Virus record (IMG/VR): IMGVR_UViG_3300025671_000063 | Coordinates: 1 to 62,987 of that record | Source of the DNA: a virus | Length of the DNA stretch: 62,987 nt | Direction: 5' to 3' (one strand) | Shown: piece after piece, positions 32,634 through 41,114 of the stretch | Layout: each line of letters starts with the position of its first letter | Position numbering within the stretch: the first letter of the stretch is position 1 | Made by a program: the position numbers and the translations under genes | The notes under the pieces: generated by a model | Told to the model about the DNA's origin: nothing | The model's input: only the letters and a program-made list of their open reading frames with translations | The model's database searches: none

Positions 32634-34820
32634 ATGCCAATTGGATTTGCAGATCTACTACAAACAAACTCTCAGTATGTTAACGGCCTGAACAAAGGCA
32701 TCGTCAGTACAGATGATAGCTTTGGAGGTATTCGTAGTAAAATTGATGACTGGACAGATCTTCATCTGTCTACTAAAACTAACGACAACAACGTTACCTA
32801 TTACACGTTCCAAGACGATGGAACGAATGCTGCCCCCGGCCAGTTCAAAGAGTACTCTACCATGTTCTATGTCGCTGATGGACGAGCTTTGGTGGAAGAT
32901 TCAAGTGCAGGTGCTAATTTTATTAGGCTTGATGGTAGTGGTAACTTTGTTTCAAGTGGTGGTACAAAGTATGTAGTACCTTCAAGCGGTAGCGCAGAAC
33001 CTGAGTTTTGGGTTTTAGATGATGCCACACAAACTGGAGGTTCCGGCATTGGAACAGATAAGCTTCCTAAGTTTACTATTACTGGTACACAAGGTAGTGA
33101 TAGTTCTACAGCTATTCCAGCCGGTTACCAAAAACTGCGAGTACTAGCAAATGCAGCATCATCTGATGGAGCTGTTTCTCTTAGTGCTACTCTCGACTCT
33201 AACTTGCTGTCAAACACAGCAGGCGAGTTGGGTCTGGACACCCAGAACGCTAATATCGTTTTTGCTGGTCCTAGTAGTGGTGGTGCTGCGGCCCCATCTT
33301 TCCGTTCTTTAGTTTCAGCTGATATTCCTAACAACGCAGCGAATACTACTGGTACTGCTGCTGGGCTGACAAACGCGGGTACCATTACGTTTACAGGAGA
33401 TGTAATCGGAGGCACTACTCCAACATATACGAGCGGTGGTAACCTAAGTATTGCGATGACTATCCAGCCCAGTTCTGTGGGTCTGGGAGATTTGGTAGAC
33501 ATTGCAGATGAGCGCTTGCTTGGTAGAGTTGATAACGCGACTAGCTCAGTTGCTGAGTTGACTGCGACGCAAGTGCGGACGATGCTTAACGTAGCAGACG
33601 GAGCAAACAATTATGCTCACCCAACATTTGACGGTGACGATATTGATGTAGATACAGGAGCATTAACTGGTGCTGAAGTAGTATCGGATATTGATATTAA
33701 CATTACAACAGATACTAATGGTCACGTAACTGACGCAAATGGTACTATTGCTACTAGAACCCTCACCCTTAGTGACTTAGGGTATACAGGTGCTAGTGAC
33801 GCTAATAATTATGTACACCCTGACCACACTGGTGATGTAACGTCTAGTGCAGATGGTGCTACTACAATTGCGGATGAAGCAGTCACTTTGGCTAAAATGG
33901 CTCATATAGCTACTGCTAGCTTTTTGGGTAGAAATTCAGCTGGCACTAATGATGTAGAGGTTCTAAACATGACCACCGCTAAATCCATGTTGTCTGTAGA
34001 CGACTTGGTTACTTTGAGCGGTGTCAGTGACGGAGCTATAAATCTAGGGGCATTTACTGCTAGCACTGTGCTTAGCAGTAGTACACTTACAATAAAAGGT
34101 GCACTGCAAGCTCTTGCTGATCAAGTAGACAGCAACTCAAGTAACAGTGGTACTACTAACCTTAGTGTTGGTACTAGCAATGCTACTTCGCTTATACTGA
34201 GCTCTAGCACCCAAGATAACAGTGGTGTAACTATCCCTGTGCACGCTGAGAACATAGCAGGTATCATAACTGATGCTTCTCAGACTATTTATGGTGATAA
34301 GACGTTTAACGACAACGTAACGATCACTGGAAGTCTTACAGTTACAGATAGCACCAGCTACGTAAATATACAGGAAGAGAATGTCTATATCAAAGACGCT
34401 CTCATTACTCTTGGTATTACTGATGCAGATGGGGATGGTACTGGTACAGTTGCAACTAGTGACGTAGGTATTGAGGCTTACGGTCAAGGTGTTTCTTCTA
34501 CTTCTCCTACTCTTGTCTATGATATCTCTGCAGATTACTGGGCTATTGACAATAAGGATCATGCTAGTAGTGCTCTTACTAGAATTGCTAGAACATACAA
34601 GGAGCAGTACACTATCGCAGCAGGTGACGTAACTGCTGGTTATTTTGAGATAACACATAACTTAAACCACGAGGACATCATAGTTCAGGTCAGAGACAAC
34701 GCTACAGATCAAGGACTTGTGATATTCAAGTATCAGACAATGAATGCTCAAACAGTTCGCATTGCAATCGGGAACGGAGTTACAGCAACCACCGTATTCA
34801 ATGTAGTTATTGTAGGTTAA
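32634..34820 (+). CDS. Tail fibre protein, 728 aa
   Basis: The N-terminal residues IGFADLLQTNSQYVNGLNKG are related to the anchor of the neighbouring fibres. The shaft includes repeats seen in collagen-like or phage-fibre trimers, such as NNAANTTGTAAGLTNAGTIT, NYAHPTFDGDDIDVDTGALT and NYVHPDHTGDVTSSADGATT. The C-terminus (YKEQYTIAAGDVTAGYFEIT, NHEDIIVQVRDNATDQGLVI) is a beta-sandwich tip found in many marine phage fibres. DADGDGTG near 600 may bind calcium. It is probably the major long fibre. Confidence 0.7.
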   Translation: MPIGFADLLQTNSQYVNGLNKGIVSTDDSFGGIRSKIDDWTDLHLSTKTNDNNVTYYTFQDDGTNAAPGQFKEYSTMFYVADGRALVEDSSAGANFIRLDGSGNFVSSGGTKYVVPSSGSAEPEFWVLDDATQTGGSGIGTDKLPKFTITGTQGSDSSTAIPAGYQKLRVLANAASSDGAVSLSATLDSNLLSNTAGELGLDTQNANIVFAGPSSGGAAAPSFRSLVSADIPNNAANTTGTAAGLTNAGTITFTGDVIGGTTPTYTSGGNLSIAMTIQPSSVGLGDLVDIADERLLGRVDNATSSVAELTATQVRTMLNVADGANNYAHPTFDGDDIDVDTGALTGAEVVSDIDINITTDTNGHVTDANGTIATRTLTLSDLGYTGASDANNYVHPDHTGDVTSSADGATTIADEAVTLAKMAHIATASFLGRNSAGTNDVEVLNMTTAKSMLSVDDLVTLSGVSDGAINLGAFTASTVLSSSTLTIKGALQALADQVDSNSSNSGTTNLSVGTSNATSLILSSSTQDNSGVTIPVHAENIAGIITDASQTIYGDKTFNDNVTITGSLTVTDSTSYVNIQEENVYIKDALITLGITDADGDGTGTVATSDVGIEAYGQGVSSTSPTLVYDISADYWAIDNKDHASSALTRIARTYKEQYTIAAGDVTAGYFEITHNLNHEDIIVQVRDNATDQGLVIFKYQTMNAQTVRIAIGNGVTATTVFNVVIVG

Positions 34821-34848
34821 TGTATCTTGCAAACCAAACCCAAACATC

Positions 34849-35232
34849 ATGTTACTCAAAGAATGTATCAACGTGTACAAAGCATTTCAACAGATCAGTC
34901 AGAACACACTGCCTCTGAAGACGAGTTGGAACATTGCTCAAAATCTTTCTAAGCTGCAGCCTCTTGTAGAGTCATTCGAAGAACATCGGAAGTCCTATAT
35001 AGACCAGCTAAGAGAAAAAGCTACACTTGACAGCAAAGGAGAACCTGAGGTAAGTGACGAAGCTGCTGCTTTGTTCGAGTCACAGGTTAAAGAACTTCTT
35101 GAAGAAGACCAGAAGGTTAGACTCAAGAAAGTTGAGCTCATCGACGACGGACAGTTGTCCATTGCACCGAACATTCTGATGGCAGCTATGGACTATCTAA
35201 CCCTAAAGAGCGATGGCAATCAAACTAGCTGA
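34849..35232 (+). CDS. Small helical protein, DUF1617-like, 127 aa (copy B)
   Basis: The helical layout with a central charged region and a terminal LKKVELIDDGQLSIAPNILM parallels copy A at 24564, indicating an ancient duplication or a repeated need for this factor beside tail genes. Residues 1-45 (LKECINVYKAFQQISQNTLP) fit the first helices of that family. It overlaps the next fibre gene by 20 bases, so the two are cotranslated. A fibre-assembly role is suggested by position, not proven. Confidence 0.6.
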   Translation: MLLKECINVYKAFQQISQNTLPLKTSWNIAQNLSKLQPLVESFEEHRKSYIDQLREKATLDSKGEPEVSDEAAALFESQVKELLEEDQKVRLKKVELIDDGQLSIAPNILMAAMDYLTLKSDGNQTS

Positions 35233-36766
35233 TGTAATAGAGAATCAAAATACCGACTATCCTGTCCTGGATAGCTCTATTGACGCTACGTCTGGAGGCG
35301 GTATTAGAGGTTTTGGAATATTTAGAAATATTACAGGGCGCAACGGAGTACCAGAAAATAAAAGGTGCTATGGTTATGTTGCTGTAGTTTTATATGCAAC
35401 TAGCAACGGAGAGGTTTCGCCAACGCATTCTAACATCGACCTTAATAATAGCCCGACCAGTTCTCAATTAGAGTACGATGTAAATAATGATGGGACGTAT
35501 TCTCCAGCAGACACGACGATAATTGCTGGTAGAGAAAACCAAATCATAACCCCCTTATCATGGTTTGGGTTTAATACTTCCACTAGAGTATACGTATACA
35601 AGACCTATCCCCATGGATTAGATGTGAATAGTGACGGCGCGGGTGCGGTACTCACTTCCTCAGGTGGAAATACTGTCAATGTGAGCGTTACAGATGAGGA
35701 TCCTACGGCTGCAATTTCAAACATAGATTGGACAAATGCTGCTAATTGGACAGAGATTGGATTGGCAGGCAATTCATACACAAGAGTAGATATCGACGAT
35801 CTCATCAGCGACGCAAATAACTATCGGCTAACAGTAAATAATATATCGAGCAATAACCTTACTGCATTAAGCGTCAATGACCTAATGGGCTGGATACTTC
35901 AGTCAATGATTGAGGCAGTAACAGCAGCAGGTTTAGGAACAGTGACTACGTATACAAATCCAGATACTGGACTTGTAGGCGATTTTAATGGTGATGGACT
36001 GGTAGGATCGGCAGATTTGATAATCTTCCTCCAGAATTTTGGTAGTACTATTCAAAGCGATGCTGCGCAGTTTGACGATTCTTCATATGTAATAAGTGGG
36101 TCAAGTCTAATGGATGCTAATGCCGTGAGCTATTTGATTCAGCAGGCATTGGGTGGAGATGCTTGGTCAGGCGCTCCTAATGCTTCTGAGCTGCAAAATG
36201 GGGGTACTGATTACCAATCAGGCTTTTTCTTCTCAGCAGCTCAAGGCTCTCCATTAGTGGGTGCCTGGGATGTTTTTGAGAGTATTGGTAGTACGCCTTC
36301 TAACAGAAGTTTTTTTGGTTTTGAACAATCCACAGATGCAAACGCCCCGTCTTTTCAAGATGCCGCCGCAAAAATCCGACTTACTGAATGTGCTGTTGTA
36401 GGATGGGGCAGATTTATAGCCGATTCACATAACATAGGCATAGTATTTAGAATTCGCTTGAAGAATTCATCAGGTACAGTATTGCAAACCAAGTATCATC
36501 ACTGGTCACATCAGTTTTTAAATACTACATCTGTAGCTGGATCTACAGCAGACGCATTTTCTGTCATGCCGGGCAATGGACCATTAATGTTAGTAGATTT
36601 TAGTGACCAATCTAGTTTTGGGGCTACAGATCCCGGAGTAGCTCCCAACCAAGTTCCGGATGTTACTAGGATAGAGATAGAGTTCGACTACTATGTCCCA
36701 GATCCTTTTGGTGGGGTCTTTTATAGTCTTAGCCTTGCGCCAACAGTTACTTGTTCTAATCTGTGA
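35213..36766 (+). CDS. Tail fibre with anchor motif and dockerin-like calcium loops, 517 aa
   Basis: The anchor IKLADVIENQNTDYPVLDSS is shared with 30921. Two Asp/Asn loops of dockerin/EF-hand type are present: DVNNDGTYSPAD (89-100) and DFNGDGLVGSADLIIFLQNF (257-276). The second is followed by a helix as in type I dockerins. The distal 200 residues are a beta-sandwich (LNTTSVAGSTADAFSVMPGN; DVTRIEIEFDYYVPDPFGGV). The loops probably bind calcium to rigidify the fibre; cohesin-type docking is a further possibility. The stop overlaps the next ATG (TGATG). Confidence 0.68.
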   Translation: MAIKLADVIENQNTDYPVLDSSIDATSGGGIRGFGIFRNITGRNGVPENKRCYGYVAVVLYATSNGEVSPTHSNIDLNNSPTSSQLEYDVNNDGTYSPADTTIIAGRENQIITPLSWFGFNTSTRVYVYKTYPHGLDVNSDGAGAVLTSSGGNTVNVSVTDEDPTAAISNIDWTNAANWTEIGLAGNSYTRVDIDDLISDANNYRLTVNNISSNNLTALSVNDLMGWILQSMIEAVTAAGLGTVTTYTNPDTGLVGDFNGDGLVGSADLIIFLQNFGSTIQSDAAQFDDSSYVISGSSLMDANAVSYLIQQALGGDAWSGAPNASELQNGGTDYQSGFFFSAAQGSPLVGAWDVFESIGSTPSNRSFFGFEQSTDANAPSFQDAAAKIRLTECAVVGWGRFIADSHNIGIVFRIRLKNSSGTVLQTKYHHWSHQFLNTTSVAGSTADAFSVMPGNGPLMLVDFSDQSSFGATDPGVAPNQVPDVTRIEIEFDYYVPDPFGGVFYSLSLAPTVTCSNL

Positions 36767-37953
36767 TGGATAGTATTAAAGTATATATTAAGAATGGTCT
36801 TGTGCTAATTAAGCCAAGCGCTGGGAATCCATTCGTCTATGAAGCGGGGGATATCCTGACTGCGTCAAATAATAGCACTCTGGCTGCCGGAGTAGATATT
36901 ACGGACGACACAACGTCAAAAGTATTCCTTTCAGGAATAGACTATCGCCGAATATTCGATGAGTCAGGGACTGTATTAGCTGCAAGTCGAAGTGCAACAG
37001 TAACTGCACTAAATACTATTTTTCAGCAAAGGGTATTAGATGACTTTATAGTAAAAGATGAAACTTCTGAGCTTACCGGTACTACAAAAATCCGACACAA
37101 AGAGGGCACAGGAGGAGCAGACCGAGATGAAGGTGGTACACTAGAGCTAGATTTACACAGTGCATCTATTGGACTGTACGGCAGCTACCTAAAGATTACT
37201 GAAGACGATCTGAATAATACATCCGGTAAGAACTCTGCATATGGTAGGTTGCAGGTGTATCTTGAAAATACAGGTACACCAATTGAGGTGCTGGACATGC
37301 AGATGACAAATCTGGTATCTGCCCCAATAGTAGACTTAAACACCAGCTCCTTAGATGTGTCTGGAGATGTTACATTCTCTACTGTATCAGGTACTGTAAC
37401 CTTTAGTGGTGATACTAGCGGTATAGCTTATGGGGATATTACAGGTACACCTACTATACCTACTAATGTATCAGACCTGACCAATGACTCTGGGTTTATT
37501 ACGTCAGCCAATGAGCTAGATGGAATTTATTTGGAGGTGTTTACTCGCTCCTCTTCGTACGGAAGTGGCTCATACGAAGGACAAATAGTGAAGTATGGAA
37601 ATAACACGAACCTGAGTGCAGGCAAGGCGTATGTACTTTCAAATGACGGTGGAAGCCCAATAGCAAACGCTACGTGGATTGAAGCAGATGCTGATTTGGA
37701 AGCGTCAACGAAGGGTTTGTTTGGAATAGCTCTTGGATCTAGCGCGACTAGTGATGGCCTTTTGGTCAGGGGTATACGTGGTCAAAACACAAGTGCAAAC
37801 CCTGGAGACTTAATGTATATAAGTACAAGCTCTGGCCTTATAACTAGTGCAATACCACAAACACAAGGAGATTTCGTAAGGGTTATCGGTTACGCTTTGT
37901 CTTCTACCCTGTTGTACGTAGATCCTTCACCAGACTATATCGAGCTTGCGTAA
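36766..37953 (+). CDS. Fibre-associated protein, 395 aa
   Basis: It starts at the ATG overlapping the previous stop. The N-terminal domain (IKVYIKNGLVLIKPSAGNPF) is beta-rich. The middle holds GTPTIPTNVSDLTNDSGFIT, a phrase common in phage fibre shafts. The C-terminal half (about 260-395; SYGSGSYEGQIVKYGNNTNL, GLLVRGIRGQNTSANPGDLM) resembles a small compact fibre head domain also present near residues 170-290 of the 29019 fibre. It is likely a short fibre or baseplate-like adaptor. No catalytic motif is seen. Confidence 0.62.
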   Translation: MDSIKVYIKNGLVLIKPSAGNPFVYEAGDILTASNNSTLAAGVDITDDTTSKVFLSGIDYRRIFDESGTVLAASRSATVTALNTIFQQRVLDDFIVKDETSELTGTTKIRHKEGTGGADRDEGGTLELDLHSASIGLYGSYLKITEDDLNNTSGKNSAYGRLQVYLENTGTPIEVLDMQMTNLVSAPIVDLNTSSLDVSGDVTFSTVSGTVTFSGDTSGIAYGDITGTPTIPTNVSDLTNDSGFITSANELDGIYLEVFTRSSSYGSGSYEGQIVKYGNNTNLSAGKAYVLSNDGGSPIANATWIEADADLEASTKGLFGIALGSSATSDGLLVRGIRGQNTSANPGDLMYISTSSGLITSAIPQTQGDFVRVIGYALSSTLLYVDPSPDYIELA

Positions 37954-38183
37954 TGTCATTCATTCGAGCAACATACAATTCTGGTACAGTTCAATCTCAA
38001 GATACCTCTACTGAACTAGCTACAAATCAAGATAAATATTGGGCAACTGAAGAAGGAGTTTCAGATACCATAGGAGTATGGGATGATGTAAATAGAAGAT
38101 TTATACCGGACGGCTGGTATGATGAAACTACAGGGTGGTTATGGCCCGTAGATTTGCAATGGGATTATGATAAAACTCAATAA
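37953..38183 (+). CDS. Small Trp/Asp-rich protein, 76 aa
   Basis: The start overlaps the previous stop (TAATG). The C-terminal part is dense in Trp, Asp and Tyr (WATEEGVSDTIGVWDDVNRR; FIPDGWYDETTGWLWPVDLQ), suggesting a small carbohydrate-binding or fibre-cap protein. No known family is recognised. It is separated by nine bases from the next gene. Aromatic-rich short proteins at fibre operon ends are often tips, but this is only suggestive. Confidence 0.5.
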   Translation: MSFIRATYNSGTVQSQDTSTELATNQDKYWATEEGVSDTIGVWDDVNRRFIPDGWYDETTGWLWPVDLQWDYDKTQ

Positions 38184-38192
38184 TACCTACCT

Positions 38193-38915
38193 ATGGCTGA
38201 CACAGGAATAATAGGACCTTTAGCAAACGCCGCAGTAGGCACAGGACTTGGCGATGGAATCAATTATGGAGCTTGGTCGTTCCCTCTAAGATTACATAGA
38301 ACTGCGACAAATGCTAATGCTGCGGTTGTAACAACAGCTAATAAAGGCACTCGTTGGTACAATTGCTTTGATAACAACCAAATTCCTGCAGGCGCAACTA
38401 TTACTGGAGTAGAGATTGTAGCAACAACAGATTTTGATGGGTCAGGTAATTCAAACATAGGTACCTTCGGTTCAACAGGAGCAACAGAAAGCATCACATT
38501 AAGAGCTTATCTTTATAACGGATCTAGCTATTCATCAGCACTAACATATGATGGATCTACCCGCGCAGGTATTACATATTCTGACAGTAATACGACAGCT
38601 ACATTTTTAGGAGCTAATAGACGATACTTGGGTCTATCCACTTTAGGAACCCTGTTTGGGGGATCAAGTGATTTATCAGGTTTAACCTGGGATCCTGCAA
38701 ACCAAGCTAGTTTTGGGTTTGCTTTTACTAGCACAGCAATAGTAAACACCCCAGTAGCTGGAGCTATTAGAGGTATTGGACTAAGAATAACTTACACTGA
38801 AGGTAGCTCAGGCCCAGCAGATGTAGCCGAAATTAATGGGGTTGCTGCAGCAGACATAGATAAGTTTAGCGGGGTAACCTTTAGTGACATAAGTAAAATC
38901 AATTCTATATCTTAA
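38193..38915 (+). CDS. Fibre-tip protein with INGV-type repeats, 240 aa
   Basis: A beta-sandwich-like domain (residues 1-200) contains IPAGATITGVEIVATTDFDG and a conserved-looking RGIGLRITYTEG strand. The last 30 residues hold short repeats of about ten residues (EINGVAAADIDKFSGVTFSD, then ISKINSIS) like the I-x-K-I-N-G-V repeats at ends of many phage appendage proteins. It is the last gene before a promoter, closing the fibre block. A receptor-binding tip or adaptor is likely; no specific family is named. Confidence 0.55.
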   Translation: MADTGIIGPLANAAVGTGLGDGINYGAWSFPLRLHRTATNANAAVVTTANKGTRWYNCFDNNQIPAGATITGVEIVATTDFDGSGNSNIGTFGSTGATESITLRAYLYNGSSYSSALTYDGSTRAGITYSDSNTTATFLGANRRYLGLSTLGTLFGGSSDLSGLTWDPANQASFGFAFTSTAIVNTPVAGAIRGIGLRITYTEGSSGPADVAEINGVAAADIDKFSGVTFSDISKINSIS

Positions 38916-38922
38916 TGTTTAT

Positions 38923-38931
38923 TATATTTGC
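38923..38931 (+). promoter_or_regulatory. Promoter -7 element TATATTTGC before the basic protein and tail hub operon
   Basis: This is the third exact copy of TATATTTGC in the window, 33 bases upstream of the ATG at 38965 and just after the last fibre stop. It probably drives the block from 38965 onward. A spaced -33 TTTG box is not obvious. Confidence 0.6.
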
Positions 38932-38964
38932 AATAGCAAAGCCTCTCCATAAATCCTAACAATA

Positions 38965-40632
38965 ATGAAAAATAAATATCAAAAAGGAGGAATGCCTTCT
39001 AAAAGTAAACCCGCTGCTCTTAGATCAGGGTTTAAAACTCGTCCGAAAGGACTGAAACCTAGTACTGGTAAAACTAAGCCTGCAGTAAAACCTTCAGATA
39101 TGAAAAAGAGAAAGAAAGATCTTTCTTCTATCGGCATTGAAGAGTCCAAAGAATTGAAGTTTGGGGGGCCTATTGGTGTAAAAGCAAAGAAAGGAAGAGT
39201 TAAACGTGGTAACGGCGGCGAGGACGAGCTGAGACCTGGAGATCCTGGGTATATGGTTGAGGCTTCTAAAAGAGCAGCACAATCTGAGGGACCAATAGGA
39301 GAAGCTATTAGAAGCGCCGAAGCTGCTAAAAGAGGAGCACAAAACGCTGAGAAGAAAAGGATAGCTGATGAAGCTGCTGCAAGAAGAGGTCCTAGCAGAG
39401 AAGAAAAGCAGAACACTCGTCAAGGCGCAGGTGATGGGAAAGCTACAGGTTCTACTATGGATAGAATAGGAGCAATGGGCCGAGGAGAAACTTCACCCAA
39501 ACCTGAAGATGTTGGAGCTACTAGAGCGGGATCAAGCAAGGCTACTCAAGACGCTAGAGCAAAGGGAGTTGCAGGACAGGCAGCTGATGATGCTAAGAGA
39601 CGAGCTGCTGCTGAACCTAAGAAGGGAACGTATGAGTACGCTAAGAAGCAAAATTCTAACATTGATGCTTTGATCAAGCGTAGAAAAGGTTTGACTAAGG
39701 GCACTCCTGAGTATAACAAGATTCAAAACCAAATTAATACAGCATATGGTAAAGGATCTACTACTAGGAATACCACTCCTACTGCATCACTTGCAAGAAG
39801 AGATGTAAAATCTGTAGATAGTAAGCAGCCAGAACAGAAACTGCAAATTTCTAAGCCTTCGACTTCGACTTCATCGACGTCGAAAACTCCTAGCGGTTCT
39901 GTATCTGAAAAAGCAGCTGCTAAAGTTTCTAAGATTAAGGATCGTAGAGCTAAAGCAGCAGCTAGGCAGGAGAACAGAGCGGATAACAAGAATGACAGAT
40001 CTGCTAATAGATCTTTCAGGAAAAACGAAAGGCAAGGTTCTCGTGACGACAATAAGCAGAGGAGAATGGATAACCGTGAGGATCGTCAGGACAGAAGAGA
40101 TAGTAGGAAAGATCAACGGAAAATTGATAGGTCGGCTATAAAGCAAGCTCGCAAAGCTCAAATGGGAGGACCTCGTAAAAAAGCTATAGCTGGTGCAATG
40201 GTTGCTGGAGGTGGTCAAGCTCTTAAAGGAGTTGGTAGCTTGGTTAATGCTATTGCAGGTAAAGAAACTAAGTTCGGAAACATAGCTAATTCTGTTGGAG
40301 AAGTTGCTGGTGGTATTGGTTCTATGATGGGACCTGGTGGTGCTGCAGTGAACAAAGTAGGCGGAGCATTGAACAACGCAGTCGCACCCGGTGCTCCTGA
40401 GGTTCAGGTTGGTGCAAATGCAGGTGCTAATGCAGGTGCTAATCCACAGAATCCTGACATGCCTACTCAGCGCTATGGTGGCATAAAGAAGAAGAAGGGT
40501 AAGAAGGGTATGATGAAGTACAAAACAGGAGGTGCTAAGCCTGACTATCTTGATATGGACAAGGACGGTAATAAGACTGAGTCTATGAGGTCTGCTCTTA
40601 AAGACCGTCGTAGACGTGGTGGTCGCAGATAA
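38965..40632 (+). CDS. Very basic, low-complexity virion cargo-like protein, 555 aa
   Basis: Lys, Arg, Ala, Gly and Ser dominate. The N-terminal half is Lys-rich (KYQKGGMPSKSKPAALRSGF). The middle has a Ser/Thr linker (SKPSTSTSSTSKTPSGS) and an Arg/Asp-rich helical region (about 325-390, NRADNKNDRSANRSFRKNER). Residues 400-480 are Gly/Ala-rich and hydrophobic enough to touch membranes. Repeats GANAGANAGAN follow, then PDYLDMDKDGNKTE, a calcium-loop-like end motif. Such charge suits packaging with DNA. I recognise the end motif from other phage proteins but no domain family. Confidence 0.6.
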   Translation: MKNKYQKGGMPSKSKPAALRSGFKTRPKGLKPSTGKTKPAVKPSDMKKRKKDLSSIGIEESKELKFGGPIGVKAKKGRVKRGNGGEDELRPGDPGYMVEASKRAAQSEGPIGEAIRSAEAAKRGAQNAEKKRIADEAAARRGPSREEKQNTRQGAGDGKATGSTMDRIGAMGRGETSPKPEDVGATRAGSSKATQDARAKGVAGQAADDAKRRAAAEPKKGTYEYAKKQNSNIDALIKRRKGLTKGTPEYNKIQNQINTAYGKGSTTRNTTPTASLARRDVKSVDSKQPEQKLQISKPSTSTSSTSKTPSGSVSEKAAAKVSKIKDRRAKAAARQENRADNKNDRSANRSFRKNERQGSRDDNKQRRMDNREDRQDRRDSRKDQRKIDRSAIKQARKAQMGGPRKKAIAGAMVAGGGQALKGVGSLVNAIAGKETKFGNIANSVGEVAGGIGSMMGPGGAAVNKVGGALNNAVAPGAPEVQVGANAGANAGANPQNPDMPTQRYGGIKKKKGKKGMMKYKTGGAKPDYLDMDKDGNKTESMRSALKDRRRRGGRR

Positions 40633-41114
40633 TGCTAACCATTAAGGATATACACAAAGACTATGTGAAGCATGTTGAAGACCCCATAGAGACTCGCTTG
40701 TTTAAGCAGATCTGTGAGGAATTCAACATGCTAATAGTCGATAGTATTCTTGATGGTGCAGAATTCAGTATGGGTAGTAACTTGTCTACCTTATCTATAC
40801 GTAGGATAGAACGCAATCCCAGCAAGCCTACAATAGACTGGTGGGAGAGTAACAAGTACAAGCAAGAGCTTCTAGCTGAAGGCAAGGAGCTCTTTGATGT
40901 ATCTACAGGTCAAGGTGAAAAGTGGTTCATATACTACACTGATCCTTGGTATTGTAAGTACCATTGGCAGAAATCTAGATGTAAGATTTCTAACAAGAGT
41001 GCATATCGGTTTACCCCAACCAGAGGAATAAAGGGGAACAAAGAGAAGCTAACCAAACTACTCAGAGACGATGACCTGGCATATCTAAGATTCAGAAAGC
41101 ATGGCAGTATATAA
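40632..41114 (+). CDS. Tail-connector-type virion protein, 160 aa
   Basis: The arrangement IHKDYVKHVEDPIETRLFKQ, then ICEEFNMLIVDSILDGAEFS, a charged middle, and YTDPWYCKYHWQKSRCKISN then YRFTPTRGIKGNKEKLTKLL is one I recall as a conserved small gene before the ring and tail hub genes in crAss-like and related Bacteroidota phages. It is probably structural and close to the tail. Start and stop overlap its neighbours (TAATG; 14 bases with the next gene). No enzymatic residues are evident. Confidence 0.68.
   Translation: MLTIKDIHKDYVKHVEDPIETRLFKQICEEFNMLIVDSILDGAEFSMGSNLSTLSIRRIERNPSKPTIDWWESNKYKQELLAEGKELFDVSTGQGEKWFIYYTDPWYCKYHWQKSRCKISNKSAYRFTPTRGIKGNKEKLTKLLRDDDLAYLRFRKHGSI

Noticed and set aside
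39840-39895. Inverted repeat around TCGACGTCGA in the basic gene
   Set aside because: It results from a short Ser/Thr codon repeat inside a coding low-complexity linker; no independent function is indicated.
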